Assembly: GCF_000154725.1 (NCBI RefSeq) | Contig: NZ_DS544873.1 | Location: forward strand, 1,900,727-1,964,726 | DNA: 64,000 nt | From: Kordia algicida OT-1 | GTDB lineage: Bacteria; Bacteroidota; Bacteroidia; Flavobacteriales; Flavobacteriaceae | Direction of reading: 5' to 3' | Shown: positions 61,197-64,000 of the stretch, piece by piece | Position numbering within the stretch: position 1 is the first letter of the stretch | Layout of the letters: each line of letters starts with the position of its first letter | Translations under genes and position numbers: made by a program | Notes under the pieces: model-generated | What the model was told of the DNA's origin: nothing | Seen by the model: only the letters and a program-made list of their open reading frames with translations | Databases searched by the model: none

Positions 61197-64000
61197 ATGC
61201 CAAAAGCTGAAAACTTAAGTAGTTGGATACTGTTTGTATTCGTGTTTTTTGTCTACGCTATTTCCGCTTCAAACACCATTACATTCTGGGATAGTCCTGA
61301 ATTTATCACGAGTAATTATACACTTCAAGCATCACATCCACCAGGCGCACCTTTTTATACAATCCTTTGTAAAGTTGTCTTATCATTTTTCCCTGCAACT
61401 AAAGCTGCACTAATCACTAATTTGATTTCTTCATTTTTTGGAGCATTGACAATTACTTTATTATTTAGAATCACTATAAATATAGCCAAGCGTATACTTT
61501 CTGAAACCAAAAGTAAGCACTCACCTACAATTGTGCTCATTTCAGGAATTACTGCCGCATTGACACTTGCCTTTTCAGATAGTTTTTGGACAGCTTCCAC
61601 CGAAGCAGAAGTCTACACTTTATCATTTGCCTTAATGACAGGAATGATTCACATAATGTTATTGTGGGAACAAACTTTAGACAAAAGAAAAGAAGTGATT
61701 TTTATACTCCTATTTACATTTCTATTAGGCATTGCTACTGGCGTTCATTTAATTTTAATCGCAATCGTAATTCCACTTTCAATCCTCATTACACATAAAA
61801 AGTTTGGACTTACCATTAAGAATTTTATCCTTGCCATTTTAACAGGTTGCATCACTTTTTTTATCATTTACGGATGTATTGTTCAGGGAATTATCAAACT
61901 AACGAACAACACCGATATTTGGCTTGTAAATTCGTTTAAAATGCCTGTAAACACAGGAATTCTTATTGTATTACTTCTTGTAACACTTGTATTCAGTTTC
62001 CTGTTGTTATTCTCGCGAAAGCGTCAAAAAACTACACTTCATCATCTTACTTTAGGAACGATTTTTTTCTTAGTCGGAATGAGCGCTTTCCTAATGCCTT
62101 TACAACGATCAGGAGCAACTACTTTAATTGCAGAAAGTGTTGATAATAGCAATAAAATGTTACAATATGTGCGTGCAGAACAATTTGGAGTTGCTTCTAT
62201 TCCACTGCTAAAAGGTCCGGTGTACAACGCTCCTTTAGATAAAGATATCGGGTTTGTAGATGGAAAACCCGAATATACCTTCGATGCAGCTCAAAATAAA
62301 TATGTAAAAGTACATGACGGAAAATTTAAACAAGTGAATTATGCCAACGAATTCAAGATGTTTTTTCCTAGAATGTTTGACAAAGGTGACGCGGAAAAGT
62401 ACAAAGCATGGACACCCATTTTTGGAGAACCTATCAAATATCCTGTACGTGATGAGGTGGTTACCATCAACAAACCAACTTTTGGTGAAAATTTAAGTTT
62501 TTTCATCAACTATCAAGTAATTTGGTTAAACGCTCGTTATTTGTTTTGGAATTTTATTGGTAGACAAAACGATCATCACGGTTTGGGCTATATCAAAGAT
62601 GGAAATTGGATTAGTGGCATCAATGCTTTGGATAAAAGTAGAGTTGGCGATCAAGCTGTGGTTCCGCCACATTATAAAAACCATAAAGGAAACGACGCGT
62701 ATTACTTTTTGCCGTTTATTCTTGGTATTTTGGGAATCATCGCGTTGCGCAAACACCAACAGTATTTTTGGACAACCGTATTGCTCTTTCTTACTTTCGG
62801 AATCGGAATTACCATTTATGTAAATCCCGTGCCTTCCAGTATTTTAATTCGCGAGCGCGATTATATTTTTATCGGTTCTTTTGTAATTTTTGCCTTGTGG
62901 ATTGGACTCTCAGTGATATTTCTGGCGAAAGCCTTACAAAAAATTAAAAACCAAAAAATACGTATTGGAATTGTCGCTACAATCGTTCTTCTCGCCGCGC
63001 CAATTCAACTGCTAGCAAAAGGTTGGGACAATCACCAACGCGGACATGACGAGTTTGCCTATTACTTTGGAAAAGCATATTTAGATGCCTGTCCGCCTCA
63101 AGCAATTCTCATCACAAATGGTGACAATATGACGTTTCCACTTTGGTATTTGCAACAAGTTGAAGGCTATCGAAAGGATGTTCGCGTCATTAATTTTGAC
63201 CAATTAAACATACAAACACATATTGAAAATTTAAAAAATACCGTTTACGACTCAAAACCTATAAAAATTGATCTTGACAAAGCGTTGTATGTCAGCGGTG
63301 TTGAAAAATTATTTCCTTTGCAGGAAGAAACTCAGGAAGCTGCAAAATTACCCATACTGTTTAAATTTCTAAAACAAGAGAACACCCGTATTAACTGGAA
63401 CGGACGCATGCGACATTACATTCCTTCCACTTCTTTTTCTATTCCTATTGATACGACACGGATGAAAAAGCTTTTTGATCCAGCAAAATTAAATGCTTCG
63501 TACACTGCTTCAATCACTTGGAAACATGCCAAAAAGTTTTATGGTATGAATGAAGTTGTATTGATGAATCTCTTGATGAATAATATTCACGAACGACCTA
63601 TTTGTTTTGCAATCAACGGAAAGAAAGATCATTTAATGAATTTAGAACCATATTTTATTCAACATGGAATGGTAAATATACTAGCACCAATTCAGCGTAC
63701 TGACCCGAAAGTAAATCCGAAGATTGTTGCCACTAAAATGATGCTTCCATACTTAATGGACACGGTAAATTTTGAAGGTTTTTCAAACAATGATAAATTT
63801 ATAAAAAGTGATAATATTACCTACGCACGAGAAATATTACGTCAAAATTATTACTTTTTAGCACAAGCTTTATTGGAAGAAGGAAACACCAAAAAAGCAA
63901 TTGCCGTTTTAGATAAATGCAACGCATTGTTTCCAAACGAAACTGTTCCGTATAAACAATATGCATATGCAATTGGAAAACTATATGTTCGCGCAGGAAA
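61197..64000 (+). CDS. DUF2723 membrane protein, 3'-truncated by the window
   Basis: The frame is open from the ATG at 61197 (MPKAENLSSWILFVFVFF) to the window end, 934 codons, and continues beyond. The first ~500 residues hold about ten membrane helices with the DUF2723 signature NTITFWDSPEFITSNYTLQA, PPGAPFYTIL and TASTEAEVYTLSF. The soluble part follows (QAILITNGDNMTFPLWYLQQ, EGYRKDVRVINFDQLN). Members are large GT-C-like transferases, proposed to glycosylate exported proteins. No clear promoter was found in 60973-61196. Confidence 0.9.
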   Translation, partial: MPKAENLSSWILFVFVFFVYAISASNTITFWDSPEFITSNYTLQASHPPGAPFYTILCKVVLSFFPATKAALITNLISSFFGALTITLLFRITINIAKRILSETKSKHSPTIVLISGITAALTLAFSDSFWTASTEAEVYTLSFALMTGMIHIMLLWEQTLDKRKEVIFILLFTFLLGIATGVHLILIAIVIPLSILITHKKFGLTIKNFILAILTGCITFFIIYGCIVQGIIKLTNNTDIWLVNSFKMPVNTGILIVLLLVTLVFSFLLLFSRKRQKTTLHHLTLGTIFFLVGMSAFLMPLQRSGATTLIAESVDNSNKMLQYVRAEQFGVASIPLLKGPVYNAPLDKDIGFVDGKPEYTFDAAQNKYVKVHDGKFKQVNYANEFKMFFPRMFDKGDAEKYKAWTPIFGEPIKYPVRDEVVTINKPTFGENLSFFINYQVIWLNARYLFWNFIGRQNDHHGLGYIKDGNWISGINALDKSRVGDQAVVPPHYKNHKGNDAYYFLPFILGILGIIALRKHQQYFWTTVLLFLTFGIGITIYVNPVPSSILIRERDYIFIGSFVIFALWIGLSVIFLAKALQKIKNQKIRIGIVATIVLLAAPIQLLAKGWDNHQRGHDEFAYYFGKAYLDACPPQAILITNGDNMTFPLWYLQQVEGYRKDVRVINFDQLNIQTHIENLKNTVYDSKPIKIDLDKALYVSGVEKLFPLQEETQEAAKLPILFKFLKQENTRINWNGRMRHYIPSTSFSIPIDTTRMKKLFDPAKLNASYTASITWKHAKKFYGMNEVVLMNLLMNNIHERPICFAINGKKDHLMNLEPYFIQHGMVNILAPIQRTDPKVNPKIVATKMMLPYLMDTVNFEGFSNNDKFIKSDNITYAREILRQNYYFLAQALLEEGNTKKAIAVLDKCNALFPNETVPYKQYAYAIGKLYVRAG

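Overview
The window looks like chromosomal DNA of a marine Flavobacteriaceae bacterium (Kordia or a close relative is my guess, not verified). The reasons are low G+C, Bacteroidetes-type promoters (a TAnnTTTG box, sometimes with TTTG about 19-21 bases upstream), almost no Shine-Dalgarno sequences, type IX secretion (T9SS) sorting domains of types A and B, DUF4199, DUF6607, HmuY and DUF2271 proteins, and the short flavobacterial forms of DnaJ and CarB. I saw no rRNA, tRNA, CRISPR array, IS element or prophage. About 45 genes are packed in short operons, often separated by strong bidirectional hairpins.

Layout. 1-1106: three tandem copies of a 153-154 bp repeat abut a small gene that carries an in-frame amber codon. 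1356-5613 (minus): an ABC-2 exporter, an MscS channel and a sigma-54 activator with no DNA-binding domain. 5799-7568 (minus): grpE-dnaJ. 7740-13173: YceI lipoprotein, TIGR01777 epimerase, DUF4920 lipoprotein with mnmD, ilvE and a VWA protein. 13379-21309 (minus): a six-gene haem/iron-type operon (TonB receptor, HmuY, DUF6607, exported ankyrin protein, DUF2271, PepSY-flavodoxin-reductase fusion) with a palindrome over its promoter. 21662-25528: carB, rpmH and a DUF2892/TPR-like protein.

25628-32978 (minus) is a tightly overlapping six-gene cluster. It has a RavA/MoxR-type AAA+ ATPase, a protein combining a degenerate vWA with a putative beta-propeller, and uncharacterised companions. It matches the predicted MoxR-vWA-beta-propeller (bpX) ternary conflict systems and is the best candidate here for a poorly described system.

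33159-43921: lytic transglycosylase, hydrolase, small GNAT protein, META/DUF6438 lipoprotein, mtaB with a palindromic repeat inside its coding region, a peptide-binding lipoprotein, small membrane proteins, a GlmU-like protein, L31, DUF4199 and a family 2 glycosyltransferase. 43918-52136: a T9SS type B protein, phosphohexomutase with an MsbA-like exporter, and an ECF sigma factor with two associated genes. 52461-64000: a multi-spanning patatin-like protein, a three-gene membrane/YCF48 operon, a T9SS-exported adhesin with a YadA-like head, and a DUF2723 membrane protein that runs off the end of the window.

All functions come from reading motifs and gene order; no database search was run. Residue positions are counted by hand and may be off by a few.
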